Source: an uncultured Muribaculaceae bacterium (GTDB taxonomy: Bacteria; Bacteroidota; Bacteroidia; Bacteroidales; Muribaculaceae). From it: 64,000 nucleotides of DNA. Below, in pieces: positions 52,434 through 62,700 of the stretch. The notes under the pieces are model-generated. The model saw only the letters and a program-made list of their open reading frames with translations, did not search any database and was not told the origin of the DNA. Position 1 is the stretch's first letter. Each line of letters opens with the position of its first letter. A program made the translations under genes and the position numbers. The stretch is taken from contig CANNVE010000003.1 of the NCBI GenBank assembly GCA_947525975.1, forward strand, positions 114,444 through 178,443, given 5' to 3'.

Positions 52434-53891
52434 TCAGAAACGCACCTTGGTGGCCTTGCCAGCCTGTAGGCGGATCACGGTCTGACCGGGAGCGGGGTTG
52501 TCGATGCGCATGCCGCTGAGGTTGAAGTATTGCACGGGGGCGTTGGTGTCAGCCTCGATGCCATCGATGCCGTCAGACTTCACTTCGGTGTATTCTATGG
52601 GGAAGAACTGCATTTTGCTCTCGTTGGTGGAGATTACGTTCTTTTTCGCATCATAGATGGCGATGAATCCAAGCACATCGTATGTGCCGGCCTCGACAGA
52701 AGCGAGTTTGAAATTGTTGCGGAATACGATTGATTTTTCTCCGACTGTGGCTGTGATGTTGTTTACTTCAGCAGGAGTTGCTGCTGTGAAGGTCACGTTC
52801 TTTACGAGGCAGTATGCGCTGACATTGGCGGGGACATAGGTGGTGGCTGCGTTGTCAGCGGTGATTTCTATAGGAGCGGGAATCTCGGCTGTGCCGTCAA
52901 CTGTGATGTCGCCGGCGGGCTTCATTTCGAAGAGGCCTGCATAAATGTCGACAGTGGCTTTCCAGCCTCCCTTGATCACATCGCCGGCCTTGCAGTCGAC
53001 AGTGCCGTAGATGAGGGCGAATTCGGTACCGTCATATACATATACGCTCGGGGCGTTTTTGTAGACTACGGTGAGGTCGCCGTTGTAAATGAGAGACTTG
53101 CCGTGAGCCACCTGCTTGGCGGCAGACAGAGAGTTGACTTCGGCCATGATGGCGTATGAAGCTGATGCAACATCGCTCTTGTCAGCGCCCTTGTATGCGA
53201 TGGCCTTGATGGTCATGTCTTCGTCGATAGTGATTGGGGCCTCATAGAGGGTAGAGGCATCGGTGGGCTCGTCGCCGTTGGTGGTGTAGTAAATCTTCAC
53301 GCCATCGGTCTTGCAGTTGATTTCAACCTCTGTGCCGAGAACTACGTCGCTTTCGGTAACGGAGAAAGTGGGAGCGAGAACAGCCACGCCTTCGTCAGAG
53401 GTGGTGATCAATATGGTCTTGAAGCAAAGTTGGCCGCCCTTGGTGTTTCCATCAGAACCGTAAAGAGATTTGTCGCCAACAGTGAATGTTACTGACTTTG
53501 TGTTTCCGGTCCAGTCGATGGTGCATTCTGTTGTACTTTTAGAGCATTGGGTCTGATCGGCTACAGTGCCTTCGCTTGCTGTGATTGGAGCCTGCCTCCT
53601 CAGTCCCTGAGCAGAAAGAACGAATTGGATGGAAGTGATGTTGGCGTTTGCGGTGATTTGGAGAGTGCCTTTTGCATAAACACGTACATCCCAATTGTTT
53701 GAGTTGTAAGTAGGGGCTGTGCTTCCGTTGTTCTTTAGGGCTTTGAAGTTGATGCTCTTGAAGTCCCAGCTTAATTGGTTCGTTACAGACGTATCATACG
53801 TCTGGTCTTTGGTGTTCATTTCGTACTCAACTGCCTTTGCGGAGAAGCCGAGAGCGAAGAACAGCGTCATGAGGAGTAAAAATTTCTTCAT
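52434..53891 (-). CDS. Secreted multidomain protein with chitobiase-like domain and PorSS-type C-terminus
   Basis: 485 aa with a signal peptide (about 1-20). A beta-sandwich N-terminal region (about 22-165) is followed by a CHB_HEX-type domain (about 170-245: IYYTTNGDEPTDASTLYEAP, ITIDEDMTIKAIAYKG). A beta domain resembling OB or jelly-roll folds comes next, then a C-terminal segment typical of Bacteroidales surface proteins (PVQYFNLSGMRIDNPAPGQ). No catalytic motif is seen. Likely a surface adhesin or carbohydrate-binding protein. Confidence 0.78.
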   Translation of the reverse strand: MKKFLLLMTLFFALGFSAKAVEYEMNTKDQTYDTSVTNQLSWDFKSINFKALKNNGSTAPTYNSNNWDVRVYAKGTLQITANANITSIQFVLSAQGLRRQAPITASEGTVADQTQCSKSTTECTIDWTGNTKSVTFTVGDKSLYGSDGNTKGGQLCFKTILITTSDEGVAVLAPTFSVTESDVVLGTEVEINCKTDGVKIYYTTNGDEPTDASTLYEAPITIDEDMTIKAIAYKGADKSDVASASYAIMAEVNSLSAAKQVAHGKSLIYNGDLTVVYKNAPSVYVYDGTEFALIYGTVDCKAGDVIKGGWKATVDIYAGLFEMKPAGDITVDGTAEIPAPIEITADNAATTYVPANVSAYCLVKNVTFTAATPAEVNNITATVGEKSIVFRNNFKLASVEAGTYDVLGFIAIYDAKKNVISTNESKMQFFPIEYTEVKSDGIDGIEADTNAPVQYFNLSGMRIDNPAPGQTVIRLQAGKATKVRF

Positions 53892-54121
53892 AAGCGTTAG
53901 TGTTTTTGGTTATTATTTAGGTTGATTTGTGTTGGTATTCAGAGTGTAGGTGTCGGTGGGGGCCGGCCTCGTCAGTGCGCATCACCACCAATATGGCAAA
54001 GTTAGGCATTAAAGCCGAGAAAAACAATTTCCGCCTCCAATATTTTTGTGATTTTTCACTAAAAAATACTTTATATCTGAAAAATCCTGATATTTAGGCA
54101 ATGCCCTATTGTCGAGTTGTA

Positions 54122-54151
54122 TTGTTATATTAGATAAAATCACTATATTTG
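54122..54151 (+). promoter_or_regulatory. Promoter of the second mntA
   Basis: TTG at 54122-54124, 19-base spacer, TATATTTG at 54144-54151; ATG is 18 bases downstream. The orphan antitoxin is therefore still expected to be expressed. Confidence 0.72.
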
Positions 54152-54169
54152 CAAATAAATAACTTGACT

Positions 54170-54475
54170 ATGAATTTGATCGAACTTAACCTGCAGCGTA
54201 TTTTAGATCTTTGTCGTGTGCATAAGGTGAAGTCGCTCGCTGTTTTTGGCTCTATCTTGACCGACAGATTCAACGATAACAGTGATGTAGATCTGCTCGT
54301 GGATTTCGAGCCCGTTGATCACGCCAAATTTGATTATGTAGGCAATTATTTCGATTTCAGGGATGCGTTGGAGAGGCTTTTCGGTAGGAAGGTTGATCTC
54401 ATAGAGTATGGCGCCCAGTTAAATCCCATTTTCAAGGCTTCGGTCGATAAGAAAAAACAGATGATATATGGATGA
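54170..54475 (+). CDS. mntA: Second MntA-type nucleotidyltransferase antitoxin
   Basis: 101 aa from ATG 54170. AVFGSILTDRF and NSDVDLLVDF retain the Gly-Ser and both catalytic Asp residues. It is clearly paralogous to the protein at 25990. The partner toxin downstream is destroyed, so this copy is an orphan that could still act on other HEPN proteins, including the intact HepT in this window. Confidence 0.88.
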   Translation: MNLIELNLQRILDLCRVHKVKSLAVFGSILTDRFNDNSDVDLLVDFEPVDHAKFDYVGNYFDFRDALERLFGRKVDLIEYGAQLNPIFKASVDKKKQMIYG

Positions 54476-54619
54476 ATATATAGAGGCGTATCTTTCCACG
54501 GTTACGATTCGGTGAAGCCTGAATTTCTTTGGGGGTTGGTCGTGCGGCATATCCCCCAATTGAAGAAAGACGTAGAAGAATTTCTTGTAGGGCGAATTGG
54601 CTTGAGGAGTGAGGAGTGA
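54468..54619 (+). pseudogene. Remnant of a hepT toxin gene
   Basis: The start ATG at 54468 overlaps mntA by eight bases just as in the intact locus, and about ten codons follow (MDEYIEAYLS). The frame then shifts: from 54497 another frame reads HGYDSVKPEFLWGLVVRHIP, homologous to the C-terminus of intact HepT (HSYDNVLPEFLWSLVVRHIP). About 75 codons including the catalytic Arg of Rx4H are missing. A deletion plus frameshift explains it. Confidence 0.85.
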
Positions 54620-54679
54620 AGAATATCGGTGTTGCCAAGCTTATTTGGTGAAGTTTCGCGGTTAATCATTTTTTTTCGC

Positions 54680-54687
54680 TAACTTTG
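54680..54687 (+). promoter_or_regulatory. -7 element four bases from the pldA start
   Basis: TAACTTTG matches the consensus and the ATG starts at 54692. No good -33 element. A transcript from here would have little or no leader. Confidence 0.6.
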
Positions 54688-54691
54688 CGGC

Positions 54692-55531
54692 ATGAAAAAG
54701 TTACTGCTCGTCATGATTGTGGCGCTGCTTGGCGGCGCGTCGGCGTTGCGGGGGCAGATAGTGTCTGCTCCGGCGGCGAGGCTCGATGGCGACAGCATCA
54801 GGCGGGCTTTTGACGACCAGCCCTATTTCGGTCTTTACAAGGACAATTATTTTGTGTTCGGCCCTCCGATAGGGCAGAAGGCCACCAACAAGAACACCAA
54901 CATCAAATTCCAGATCTCGATAGCGCAGCGCCTCACCAAGTCGACTCTGCCTTTCGGTACATACCTGTATCTGTTCTATACGCAGAAATGCTTCTGGAAT
55001 GTGCTCGAGAACTCGATGCCGATGACCGACCTCAACTTCAATCCCGGCATCGGTCTGGCCAAGCCGCTATTCGTGCATGACCGCTTCATAGGCAAGGTGA
55101 CGCTTGTGCTTGAGCATGAGAGCAATGGCCGCGACGGCGACGAATCGCGCTCATGGAATAAGATCTCGCTCGGGGCCAACATAATGGTTGACCCCAACAT
55201 CATGGTGCACGGAAAATTCTGGATTCCGATAGTCGACGGCATGAACAACCGCGACATACTCGACTACAGCGGCATATATCAGGTGGGTGTGCAGATGATG
55301 TCGAACGACCGCCGCTTCAACGGCTCCTGCACCCTGGTGAAGCGCCGCGGCTGGAACCTGAACTACAACACGATACTCGAATTCGGCATCCGATTCTCCA
55401 AGAACGACAATCAGTATCTTTTCCTGCAGTATTACAATGGATATGGCGAGGGCATGCTCGAATACAACAAATTCCACACCAACCTGCGCATAGGCATCCA
55501 GATCAAGCCGGCCCTCTTTTCTGACTATTGA
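54692..55531 (+). CDS. pldA: Outer-membrane phospholipase A
   Basis: 279 aa, signal peptide about 1-22. OMPLA beta-barrel with the His-Ser-Asn triad in HESNG (His142, Ser144) and SRSWNK (Asn156), the same motif as Escherichia coli OmpLA. Strands ending in FSDY support a 12-stranded barrel. It hydrolyses misplaced phospholipids in the outer leaflet, normally as a Ca-dependent dimer. Not linked to other lipid genes here. Confidence 0.92.
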   Translation: MKKLLLVMIVALLGGASALRGQIVSAPAARLDGDSIRRAFDDQPYFGLYKDNYFVFGPPIGQKATNKNTNIKFQISIAQRLTKSTLPFGTYLYLFYTQKCFWNVLENSMPMTDLNFNPGIGLAKPLFVHDRFIGKVTLVLEHESNGRDGDESRSWNKISLGANIMVDPNIMVHGKFWIPIVDGMNNRDILDYSGIYQVGVQMMSNDRRFNGSCTLVKRRGWNLNYNTILEFGIRFSKNDNQYLFLQYYNGYGEGMLEYNKFHTNLRIGIQIKPALFSDY

Positions 55532-55583
55532 GGCGGCCGGCCCCTTTGTGCGGCAAAAATTTCCTTATCTACGGGGAATTTTG

Positions 55584-55591
55584 TAACTTTG
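55584..55591 (+). promoter_or_regulatory. -7 element of trmB
   Basis: TAACTTTG, 27 bases before ATG 55619; TTTC at 55560-55563 lies at the -33 distance (20-base spacer), one base off consensus. Confidence 0.65.
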
Positions 55592-55618
55592 CGTATTAAA
55601 ACGGCATATACGCGATTT

Positions 55619-56404
55619 ATGGGTAAGAACAAATTAAGGAAATTCGCCGAGATGGAGGAATTCGGCTGCGTCAAGCAGTTCCCGATCACTGAGCTGCGCG
55701 GCCACGGCGTGTGCCCGCTCAAGGGCAAGTGGGGCGCTGAGGTTTTCGGCAACGACAACCCTATAGTGCTCGAGCTCGGCTGCGGCAAGGGCGAATACAC
55801 GGTGGGGCTGAGCCGCCTGCATCCTGAAAAGAATTTCATCGGCATCGACATCAAGGGCGCGCGCATATACACCGGCGCCAAGATAGCCGAGACCGAAGGG
55901 CTGAAAAACGTGGCCTTTCTGCGCACCACCATCGACCTTCTCCCGTGCTTCTTCGCTCCAGGCGAGGTGAGCGAGCTGTGGATCACCTTTCCCGACCCGC
56001 AGATGCGCAAGGCCAACAAGAGGCTTGTGGGCACGAAGTTTCTCTCTATGTATCGCCAATGCCTCGCCGACGGCGGCATGGTGAGGCTGAAGACCGACAG
56101 CCCCTTCCTCTACGCCTACACCACCGAGATGCTGCGCGCAAGCGGCATGGAGCCGTCGGCCTCAACAGCCGACCTATACGCCGACGGAGAGCCGCAGGGC
56201 AGCGACCTCGTGCTCCCCGGCGGGGCAAAAGTGCCTAATATACGCACGTATTATGAGCAACTTTGGCTGCAGCGCGGTTTAAATATCAAATACATCGAAT
56301 TTCCGCTTGCGTCCGACGCCGCTCTCGCCGAGCCCGACGTCGAGATAGAGCATGACGGCTATTGCAGCCGTGGCGGAAGAAACATTGTTGGCATCGACAT
56401 ATAA
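55619..56404 (+). CDS. trmB: tRNA (guanine-N7)-methyltransferase
   Basis: 261 aa from ATG 55619. SAM-dependent methylation of G46 in the tRNA variable loop. Motifs: LELGCGKGEYTVGLSRLHP (SAM site), FIGIDIKGARIYTGAK, ELWITFPDPQMRKANKR (TrmB signature) and LKTDSPFLYAYT. First of a plus-strand series running to the window end; mrp starts nine bases after its stop. Confidence 0.95.
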   Translation: MGKNKLRKFAEMEEFGCVKQFPITELRGHGVCPLKGKWGAEVFGNDNPIVLELGCGKGEYTVGLSRLHPEKNFIGIDIKGARIYTGAKIAETEGLKNVAFLRTTIDLLPCFFAPGEVSELWITFPDPQMRKANKRLVGTKFLSMYRQCLADGGMVRLKTDSPFLYAYTTEMLRASGMEPSASTADLYADGEPQGSDLVLPGGAKVPNIRTYYEQLWLQRGLNIKYIEFPLASDAALAEPDVEIEHDGYCSRGGRNIVGIDI

Positions 56405-56413
56405 TCAAACATA

Positions 56414-57520
56414 ATGGACCCTATATATCCCAACCTCGTGCTCGACGCGCTGCGCACAGTGCGCTATCCCGGCACAGACAAGAACATCGTAGACCTTGGC
56501 ATGGTCGAGGACGATATGCGCATCGACGGGCGCAAAGTGAGCTTCTCGCTTATTTTCGACAAGCCCACCAATCCTCTGATCAAATCACGCATCAAGGCCG
56601 CCGAGGCCGCCATCAAGCATGAGATCGGCCCCGACGTGGAGGTCACCATCAGCGAGAAATATCTCACCTCGGTCAAGCCCAAGGAGGAGAAGGCCAATCC
56701 GCTGCCCCGCGTGAAGAACATCATCGGCGTGTCGTCAGGCAAAGGCGGCGTGGGCAAGAGCACCGTGGCAGCCAACCTGGCCGTGGCCCTTGCCCGCGAG
56801 GGATACAAGGTGGGCCTGCTCGACGCCGACATCTTCGGCCCTTCGGTGCCGAAAATGTTCGGTGCCGAGGGCGAACAGCTCTATATGCACGAGGTAGAAG
56901 GCAAGCCCATGATCGTGCCCTTTGAGCGCTACGGCGTGAAGGTGCTGTCGATAGGTTTTCTCGTGGACACTGACAGCGCGGTGGTGTGGCGCGGCGCCAT
57001 GGCCTCGCGCGCCCTCAACCAGCTCATCGAGGAGGCGGACTGGGGCGAACTCGACTACTTCCTGATTGATATGCCTCCGGGCACGAGCGACATACACCTG
57101 ACCCTGGTGCAGACGCTTGGCATCACGGGCGTGGTCATCGTGAGCACTCCGCAGGAGGTGGCGCTGGCCGATGCGCGCCGAGGCATAGCCATGTTCACGG
57201 GCGACAAGGTCAACGTGCCGGTGCTCGGCATCGTGGAGAATATGGCCTGGTTCACGCCCGAGCCTCACCCCGAGGAGAGATACTACATATTCGGCGAGGG
57301 CGGCGCCGCGCGTCTGGCCGAGGAGCTCAACGTAGAGCTTCTGGCGCAGATACCGCTGATCGCCGCTGTCGGCTCGCACAGCGACCAAGGCAGTCCCATA
57401 GCCTTGGGCGACAGCCTCGCCGCGCAATATTTCATGCACCTGGGCCACATGGTCATAGACGCTGTGGACCGCCGCAACAGCCAGCTGCCTCCCACGCAGA
57501 AAGTCAACGTCAACCGATAA
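56414..57520 (+). CDS. mrp: Mrp/NBP35-family iron-sulfur carrier ATPase
   Basis: 368 aa. An N-terminal MIP18/DUF59 domain (about 1-85) is followed by a deviant-Walker P-loop ATPase (VSSGKGGVGKSTVAANLAVA at about 100-120; LIDMPPGTSDIHL). Carries or transfers Fe-S clusters. The CxxC pair of many Mrp proteins is absent (ENMAWFTPEPHPEERYYIFG), as in other Bacteroidetes members. 13 bases separate it from aroQ. Confidence 0.93.
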   Translation: MDPIYPNLVLDALRTVRYPGTDKNIVDLGMVEDDMRIDGRKVSFSLIFDKPTNPLIKSRIKAAEAAIKHEIGPDVEVTISEKYLTSVKPKEEKANPLPRVKNIIGVSSGKGGVGKSTVAANLAVALAREGYKVGLLDADIFGPSVPKMFGAEGEQLYMHEVEGKPMIVPFERYGVKVLSIGFLVDTDSAVVWRGAMASRALNQLIEEADWGELDYFLIDMPPGTSDIHLTLVQTLGITGVVIVSTPQEVALADARRGIAMFTGDKVNVPVLGIVENMAWFTPEPHPEERYYIFGEGGAARLAEELNVELLAQIPLIAAVGSHSDQGSPIALGDSLAAQYFMHLGHMVIDAVDRRNSQLPPTQKVNVNR

Positions 57521-57533
57521 GGACTCCAAACTG

Positions 57534-57959
57534 ATGAAGAGACTGCTGGTAATCAACGGGCCCAACCTCAATCTGCTTGGGCGCCGCGAGCCGGGCATAT
57601 ACGGCTCGCTCTCCCTGGCCGACATAGCCGCCTCGGTCGGTGAAGAGATGCGGGGGCTGGCCGAGATAGAGTGGTGGCAGAGCAACCACGAGGGCGAGAT
57701 CATCGACCGGCTGCATGCCGCAGCCTACGGAGCCGGATATGACGGCATAGTGCTCAACGCCGGGGCATACACCCACACCTCGCTGGCCATAGCCGACGCC
57801 ATCGCGGCGATCGACGTGCCGGTGGTGGAGGTGCACCTGAGCAACATATTCAGGCGCGAGGAAGTGCGCCACCGCAGCCTGATAGCGCCGGTGTGCGCCG
57901 GCAGCATCAGCGGATTCGGAGCCAAGGTGTACGCGCTTGCGGCGAGGGCGCTGATATGA
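57534..57959 (+). CDS. aroQ: Type II 3-dehydroquinate dehydratase
   Basis: 141 aa. Third step of the shikimate pathway. Family motifs: INGPNLNLLGRREPGIYG (with the catalytic Tyr), WWQSNHEGEIIDRLH, LNAGAYTHTSLAIADA, EVHLSNIFRREEVRHRS (catalytic His) and GSISGFGAKVYALA. Complete dodecameric-type enzyme of normal length. Confidence 0.96.
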   Translation: MKRLLVINGPNLNLLGRREPGIYGSLSLADIAASVGEEMRGLAEIEWWQSNHEGEIIDRLHAAAYGAGYDGIVLNAGAYTHTSLAIADAIAAIDVPVVEVHLSNIFRREEVRHRSLIAPVCAGSISGFGAKVYALAARALI

Positions 57960-57996
57960 AAAAAGAGGATGACGTAATCCCGTAGTAAAGAAATAG

Positions 57997-58040
57997 CGTT
58001 ATAACGTTATACCGATATAACGATATAACGAATATAACGA
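57997..58040. repeat. Short AT-rich ATAACG repeat cluster
   Basis: Repeated units of the type CGATATAACG and CGTTATA stand in both orientations over 44 bases, just before the S41 protease gene. A similar cluster lies at 63120-63150. Confidence 0.65.
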
Positions 58041-58055
58041 AAAAAACACATAGAC

Positions 58056-59726
58056 ATGAATATCAAGAATCTCGGCAGGATAGCGGTGCTGGCAGCGACA
58101 GCGCTCTGCTGCGTGGCGGCAGTCTCGGCCAAGAAGGACGAGAAAACGCGCATCGCGCAGAATCTCAACATCTTCAACTCCATCTACCGCGAGCTGCACA
58201 CGTCATACGTCGATTCTCTCGACTCCGACAAGGTCATAAGATACGCCATCGATGCCATGCTCGGGCAGATGGATCCCTACACCGAGTATTATCCCCTCCA
58301 GGAGCAGGAGGACCTGCTGCAGATCTCGTCAGGCGAATTCAGCGGCATCGGGTCGTTCATCATGCAGCGCGACGGCAAAGTGGTGCTTTCGGAGCCGCAG
58401 TGGGGCTCTCCGGCCAGAAAGGCCGGAGCCAAGCACGGCGACATCATCATAGCCATTGACGGCGACACGCTGCCCAAGGGGTACACGTCGGCCGACGCCT
58501 CGAAGCGCCTGCGCGGAAAGTCGGGCACAGAGGTAAGGCTCACGCTAAAGCGCCCCTACGCCACCCCCGACTCTATAATCGACATCACCGTGACCCGAGG
58601 CACGATACGCACCAATCCGGTGCCCTACAGCGGCATGCTCAACGACAGCATCGGATACATCGCCATCACCACATTCAACGAGAACACGGCGCGCCTGGTG
58701 AAGGAGGCCCTGCTCGACCTGAAGAAGAATCCCGGGCTCGAAGGTGTGGTGCTCGACCTGCGCGACAACGGCGGCGGCCTGCTGGAGAGCGCCGTGCAGA
58801 TAGCCGGATACTTTGTGCCCAAGGGCACGAGGATAGTGTCGACCAAATATCGCGGGTCGGAGCATGAGAAAATCTACAAGACAACGCAGAAGCCCGTGGA
58901 CCTGCAGCTGCCTCTGGCCGTGCTGGTCAACGGCAACACCGCCTCGGCGTCGGAGATTCTTTCCGGCTCGCTGCAGGATCTTGACCGCGCCGTCATCATC
59001 GGCGAGCGCTCATACGGCAAAGGCCTTGTGCAGACATCGCGCCCCTTGCCCTACGACGGACTGCTCAAGCTCACCGTGGCCCGATACTACATCCCCTCGG
59101 GCCGACTGATACAGGCCATCGACTACAGCCACCGCAATCCTGACGGCTCGGTGGCCCGAATCCCCGACAGCCTCACCAACGTGTTCCGCACCGTGGCGGG
59201 CCGCGAGGTGCGCGACGGCGGCGGCATCACCCCCGACATCAAGGTGGAGAAGCCCGAGATGAATCGCCTCATCTACAACACTGTGGCCGACTTCTGGGCA
59301 TACGACTACGCCACCCGCTACGCCGCCCGCCAGGGCGAGAATATGCCTTCGGCTGACGCATTTGTGGTGACCGACTCTATATTCGACGATTTCAAGGCGT
59401 TTATCGATCCCGACAAATTCCAGTATGACCGCCTTTGCGAATCAGGCATCAAATACCTGCGCGAGGCTGCCGAAAACGAGGGATACATGAATGACTCGGT
59501 GGCGGCGGAGTTCGCCAGGCTCGAAGGTCTGCTGCAGCATGACCTCAACCACGATCTCGACCATAACAAGCCCGAGCTCATCAAGCTCATTGACCATGAG
59601 CTCTCATCGCGATACTACGACGAGGGCATGCAGGTGAAGCGGCGTCTGCGCGGCGATCTCGATGTGGAGAAGGCCGTGGAGGTGCTGATGGATCCGGCCC
59701 GCTACAACAAACTTTTAGGGAAGTGA
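58056..59726 (+). CDS. S41-family C-terminal processing protease
   Basis: 556 aa, signal peptide about 1-26. A PDZ domain (about 85-180, GEFSGIGSFIM..GSPARKAGAKHGDIIIAIDG) precedes the CtpA/Tsp catalytic domain: LDLRDNGGGLLESA, NTASASEIL (Ser299 nucleophile) and YGKGLVQ (Lys322). It cleaves periplasmic proteins from their C-termini. The C-terminal extension (about 400-556) is helical. Its stop overlaps the GTG start of mfd (GTGA). Confidence 0.94.
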   Translation: MNIKNLGRIAVLAATALCCVAAVSAKKDEKTRIAQNLNIFNSIYRELHTSYVDSLDSDKVIRYAIDAMLGQMDPYTEYYPLQEQEDLLQISSGEFSGIGSFIMQRDGKVVLSEPQWGSPARKAGAKHGDIIIAIDGDTLPKGYTSADASKRLRGKSGTEVRLTLKRPYATPDSIIDITVTRGTIRTNPVPYSGMLNDSIGYIAITTFNENTARLVKEALLDLKKNPGLEGVVLDLRDNGGGLLESAVQIAGYFVPKGTRIVSTKYRGSEHEKIYKTTQKPVDLQLPLAVLVNGNTASASEILSGSLQDLDRAVIIGERSYGKGLVQTSRPLPYDGLLKLTVARYYIPSGRLIQAIDYSHRNPDGSVARIPDSLTNVFRTVAGREVRDGGGITPDIKVEKPEMNRLIYNTVADFWAYDYATRYAARQGENMPSADAFVVTDSIFDDFKAFIDPDKFQYDRLCESGIKYLREAAENEGYMNDSVAAEFARLEGLLQHDLNHDLDHNKPELIKLIDHELSSRYYDEGMQVKRRLRGDLDVEKAVEVLMDPARYNKLLGK

Positions 59727-62700
59727 CACCTGCCGGCACTGACATAAACACCGTCTGCAAGGCATTCCTCACCGAGGCCCGCGTCAAAGCCTTGCGGGCG
59801 CTGCTGAGGAGCGACAGATCAGAGGCCACCGGGCTTGCGGGCTCGGCGGCTGCTGTGCTTTTGGCCTGCCTGCCATCGCTTGGCTCGGCGGCCTGGAGCA
59901 AGGTGCCCATATTGGTGTGCGGCGATTCGCTCGACGATGCCGGATACCTCTACCACGATATCTCGCGCCTGCTCGGAGCCGAGGCTGTGGCGTTTTTCCC
60001 CTCGGGCTACAAGCGCGACATAAAATACGGCCAGGAGGACGCTCCGTCGCAGATAATGCGCACCGAGACCCTGGCCCAGTGGCTCGACAGCCGCTCCCTG
60101 CGCGTGGTGGTGACCTACCCCGACGCCATGGCCGAGATGGTGGCTTCGCCCAAGGAAATTGGCGAGCGCACCCTCACCCTGCGGGTAGGGCAGACCATCG
60201 ACATGGACATCTGCACGGCCTGGCTGCGCGAGAACGGATTTGAGGAGCAGGACTATGTCTACGAGCCGGGCCATTTCGCCGTGCGAGGGTCGATTCTCGA
60301 CGTCTACGCCTATTCGTCGGAGCTGCCGATGCGCATCGACTTCTTCGGCGACGAGATCGACTCGATACGCCGCTTCAATGTGGAGACGCAGCTATCCGAA
60401 GAGCAGCTCAAGCAGGCCGACCTCACCGCCAAGCTGCTCGAGACCGCCGGACGCGGCATCTCGCTGCTTGAATACATGTCTGCCGACACCCTGATATGCG
60501 CGCGCGACCCCCACGAGGTAGTCACGCGCATAAGGGCCATCGCATCGGAGGACTTCTCGGCCAGCGCCGTGATAGCCAACGAGGGCGACGCTCACGCTAT
60601 GGAGCGCATAGTCGACCCCGACGCTTTCGCCCGCGCGTGGGAGGCATTCAAGATGATGGCCTTCTCGGGCCGGCGCACAGAGGAGGATGGCGCTCCGCAG
60701 CCTGCTGCCAAGGCGTCGCTCTGGTGCGACTGCTCGCCGCAAGGCATATACCACAAGAATTTCGACCTGATCAGCGATTCGTTCAAGCGACTGCTCGCCG
60801 ATGGATACAAATTGTTGATACTCAGCGATAGCCCCAACCAATTTGACCGCTTGCGGGCCATATTCGCCGACAGAGGCGACCAGATAGCCTTCTCGCCGGT
60901 GGCCGGCACCCTCCATGAGGGATATGTTGACCACAAGGCCCGGGTGTGCGTATTCACCGACCATCAGATATTCGACCGATTCCACAAATATTCGCTCAAG
61001 AGCGACCGCGCGCGCAGCGGCAAGCTGGCCATGTCGCTCAAAGAGCTGAATGCCATAGAGGTGGGCGACTACATCGTGCACATCGACCACGGCATAGGCA
61101 AATTCGGCGGACTGCTGCGCACCAATGTCAGCGGAAAGATGCAGGAGATGGTGAAGCTCATATACCAGAACGACGACCTTGTGTTCGTGCCAATCCATGC
61201 CCTGCACAAGCTCTCGAAATACCGGGGGAAAGAGGGCGTGCCGCCGAAGATCAGCAAGCTCGGCAACGGCGCCTGGAACCGCATGAAGGAGCGCACCAAG
61301 GATAAGCTCAAGGACATAGCCCGCGACCTTATCAAGCTCTATGCCGCCCGCAAGGAAGAGAAGGGATTTCCGTTCTCGCCCGACACCTACATGCAGCAGG
61401 AGCTCGAGGCGTCGTTCATATACGAGGACACCCCCGACCAGCTCACGGCCACGCAGGCCGTGAAGGCCGACATGGAGAGCGCCCGCCCGATGGACCGCCT
61501 TGTGTGCGGCGACGTGGGATTCGGCAAGACCGAGATCGCCGTGCGCGCGGCCTTCAAGGCGGCTGCCGACAATAAGCAGACCGCCGTGCTGGTGCCCACC
61601 ACGGTGCTCGCCTACCAGCACTACCGCACCTTCAGCGAGCGCCTGAAGGACTTTCCCGTGAGGGTGGACTATCTCTCGCGGGCCCGCACCCCCAAGCAGG
61701 TAAAGGATATTCTCCGCGACCTGGAGGAGGGGAAGATAGACATCATTATCGGCACCCACAAACTCATAGGCAAGTCGGTGAAATTCAAGGATCTCGGCCT
61801 GCTTGTGGTGGATGAGGAGCAGAAATTCGGAGTGGCTGTGAAGGAAAAGCTCAAGCAGCTGAAGGTCAGCGTAGACACCCTGACAATGTCGGCCACGCCC
61901 ATACCTCGCACGCTGCAATTCTCGCTGATGGGCGCGCGTGACCTGTCGTCGATCAACACTCCGCCGCTCAACCGCCATCCGATCGTGACTTCGGTCAACG
62001 CATTCAGCGACGAGATCGTGTCGGAGGCCATCAATTTCGAGCTGGCCCGCAACGGCCAGGTATTCTTCGTGAATCCGCGCATCGAGGGGCTTTACGACCT
62101 CGAAGCCGCCATAAGGCGTCTTGTGCCCGACGCCCGCGTGGCGGTGGGTCACGGGCAGATGCCTCCCGAAAAGCTCGAGAAGCTGATAGTGGACTTCGCC
62201 GCACACGAATATGACGTGCTGCTCTCCACCACCATCATCGAGAGCGGCGTGGACATGCCCAACGTCAACACCATGCTCGTCAACAACGCACACCGCTTCG
62301 GCCTCAGCGAGCTCCACCAGCTGCGAGGCCGCGTGGGCCGAAGCAACCGCAAGGCGTTCTGCTATCTGCTGGTGCCTCCGGGCGTGCCTCTGACTCCGGT
62401 GGCCCGCCGCAGGCTTCAGGCCATAGAGAGCTTCAGCGACCTCGGCAGCGGCATACACATAGCCATGCAGGATCTCGACATACGCGGCGCCGGCAATCTG
62501 CTTGGCTCGGAGCAGAGCGGCTTCATCGCCGACCTCGGGTATGAGGCCTACCAGCGCATACTGCATGAGGCGGTGACCGAGCTGAGAAATGAGGAATTCG
62601 CCGACGTGCTCACCGCCGACACCGGCAAGAATGCCGACGGAGAGCCCGACTATGTGGCCGACACCACGATCGAGACCGACCTTGAACTCCTCTTCCCGGC

